6,740 nucleotides of DNA, from the NCBI GenBank assembly GCA_030641505.1, contig DAOWHI010000132.1, forward strand, positions 1 to 6,740, read 5' to 3'. The translations under genes were made by a program, and so were the position numbers. Of this stretch, positions 6,042-6,740 are shown in pieces. This DNA is from Gemmatimonadota bacterium (GTDB lineage: Bacteria > Gemmatimonadota > Gemmatimonadetes > JACCXV01 > JAHWKZ01). Position 1 is the first letter of the stretch; each line of letters opens with the position of its first letter. The notes below the pieces were generated by a model. The model searched no databases and was not told where the DNA came from. It worked only from the letters and a program-made list of their open reading frames with translations.

Positions 6042-6552
6042 ATCCGTCTCGAAGGCGGGTCGTTACCGTTGGCTTGCGCTGGGACTATTCGTGACAGGCT
6101 GCGGGTACTCCTTTCGATCCCCGGTACCGTCGCATCTCAATACTGTTTACGTGGCGACATTCGACAACGAGACGCGTGAGTTTCAGCTCACTCAGCAACT
6201 CACCGAACAAATCATAAACGAGTTCCTCACCGAGTCGCGACTAGAGCTAGTGAGCGATGAAGACGACGCGGATCTGGTGGTCCAGGGCGCGATTCTCGAC
6301 TACGAGGAAGAAGCGCTCTCCTACGATCCTGGAGAAACCGTAAACCCGGACGTGTTCACGCGCCGCGTGGTACTTAGGATCGATATCGAGCTTCTCGACG
6401 AAGTGCGGGAGCAGACGCTGTGGCAGAATCGGGCATTGACCGAATGGGGCGAATTCAACGAGGACGACGGTGAAGACCGGGAGACCGGCATCGACCGAGC
6501 GATTGAAAAGATCGCCGAGGAAGTTCTTCGCCACGTGGCCCAGGAGTTCTGA
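6007..6552 (+). CDS. lptE: LptE-like lipopolysaccharide-assembly lipoprotein
   Basis: LptE is an outer-membrane lipoprotein that plugs the LptD barrel and helps insert lipopolysaccharide into the outer leaflet. The 181-residue product has a signal (WLALGLFVT) and lipobox VTGC with Cys32. The mature start is the family signature CGYSFRSPVPSHLNTVYVATFDN in two parts: CGYSF, then a 'P.h...v.v..f.N' strand. A helix (QLTQQLTEQIINEFLTES), an ADLVVQGAILDYEEE strand, VVLRIDIELLD and a TLWQNRALTEWGEF strand follow, then a C-terminal helix with AIEKIAEEVLRHVAQEF. This is the non-proteobacterial, divergent type of LptE. I chose TTG 6007 because of the AAGGAG 7 bases upstream; ATG 6016 is the alternative and removes three residues. 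The start overlaps the previous gene by 35 bases, and the stop overlaps the next ATG by one base. LptD is not in the window. Confidence 0.85.
   Translation: MYSMFAKKIDLRSVSKAGRYRWLALGLFVTGCGYSFRSPVPSHLNTVYVATFDNETREFQLTQQLTEQIINEFLTESRLELVSDEDDADLVVQGAILDYEEEALSYDPGETVNPDVFTRRVVLRIDIELLDEVREQTLWQNRALTEWGEFNEDDGEDRETGIDRAIEKIAEEVLRHVAQEF
6542..6546 (+). promoter_or_regulatory. Ribosome binding site for the last gene
   Basis: AGGAG lies 5 bases before ATG 6552, within the last codons of the lptE-like gene. It fixes the start of the next gene and shows that this genome uses standard Shine-Dalgarno sites. Confidence 0.6.
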
Positions 6553-6740
6553 TGGGATCGCTCCTGAGGTTGGTATTGCTAGCAGCTGGACTCTACATTG
6601 GTTATCTACTCGCGACGCCTCATATCCGGGCATGGCGTTTCAAAGACGCCATGACCCAATCGGTTCGTTTTGCGGACGTGAGCACGGCCGACGCGATGCG
6701 AAAGGCGCTTCTGGAGTCAGCCAACGAGCTCGGCGTTCCG
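6552..6740 (+). CDS. Hypothetical protein with N-terminal membrane segment, 3' end cut by window
   Basis: Only 63 codons are visible. ATG 6552 shares one base with the preceding stop (TGATG) and has AGGAG 5 bases upstream. The product begins with one hydrophobic segment (LLRLVLLAAGLYIGYLLAT, residues 4-22), followed by a charged helical stretch PHIRAWRFKDAMTQSVRFAD and then STADAMRKALLESANELGVP. This layout resembles small membrane-anchored proteins of the DUF4845 type ('pp.....~fkdav.~~~~.a~......i...v...a.elgip'), but only by eye. No function can be given. Position directly after the lptE-like gene suggests an envelope role and shared translation. Confidence 0.7.
   Translation, partial: MGSLLRLVLLAAGLYIGYLLATPHIRAWRFKDAMTQSVRFADVSTADAMRKALLESANELGVP

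Overview
This is a GC-rich, tightly packed bacterial chromosome segment. It carries housekeeping genes on the left and a small cluster of cell-envelope genes on the right. The organism is a diderm (Gram-negative type): three predicted lipoproteins lie within about 2.7 kb, and one of them reads as LptE, the lipopolysaccharide-assembly lipoprotein. FolC, HisS and GuaA are universal enough that they do not fix the phylum. The HisRS variant (RGLAYYTG plus CGGGRYDD) and the divergent LptE and LolA/LolB-like proteins point away from Gamma- and Betaproteobacteria. They would suit a deltaproteobacterial, Gemmatimonadota or FCB-type lineage, but this is inference only.

Left part, + strand: the 3' three quarters of folC (folylpolyglutamate synthase, cut by the window edge) overlaps the start of hisS (histidyl-tRNA synthetase) through ATGA. 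After hisS come about 70 bases that hold a 21-codon reading frame whose product begins like a YfcE-type metallophosphoesterase (GLISDTHDH). It then stops inside the first codons of guaA (GMP synthase), so it looks like the stump of a deleted gene. folC, hisS and guaA look like one co-directional transcription unit.

Middle: a short lipoprotein gene lies on the - strand. Its stop is 6 bases from the guaA stop (convergent), and its start faces the next + strand gene across 87 bases that must hold both divergent promoters.

Right part, + strand: four genes follow with overlaps of 1 to 35 bases. They encode an exported tetratricopeptide-repeat protein, a lipoprotein with a LolA/LolB-like look, an LptE-like lipoprotein, and the first 63 codons of a protein with a single N-terminal membrane segment. 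The tight packing suggests one operon for outer-membrane or lipopolysaccharide biogenesis.

I see no tRNA, rRNA, CRISPR array, insertion sequence or convincing intrinsic terminator. Most of the window is ordinary. The points that deserve a second look are the metallophosphoesterase stump before guaA, the envelope gene cluster, the convergent small lipoprotein, and a few start-site and motif oddities.
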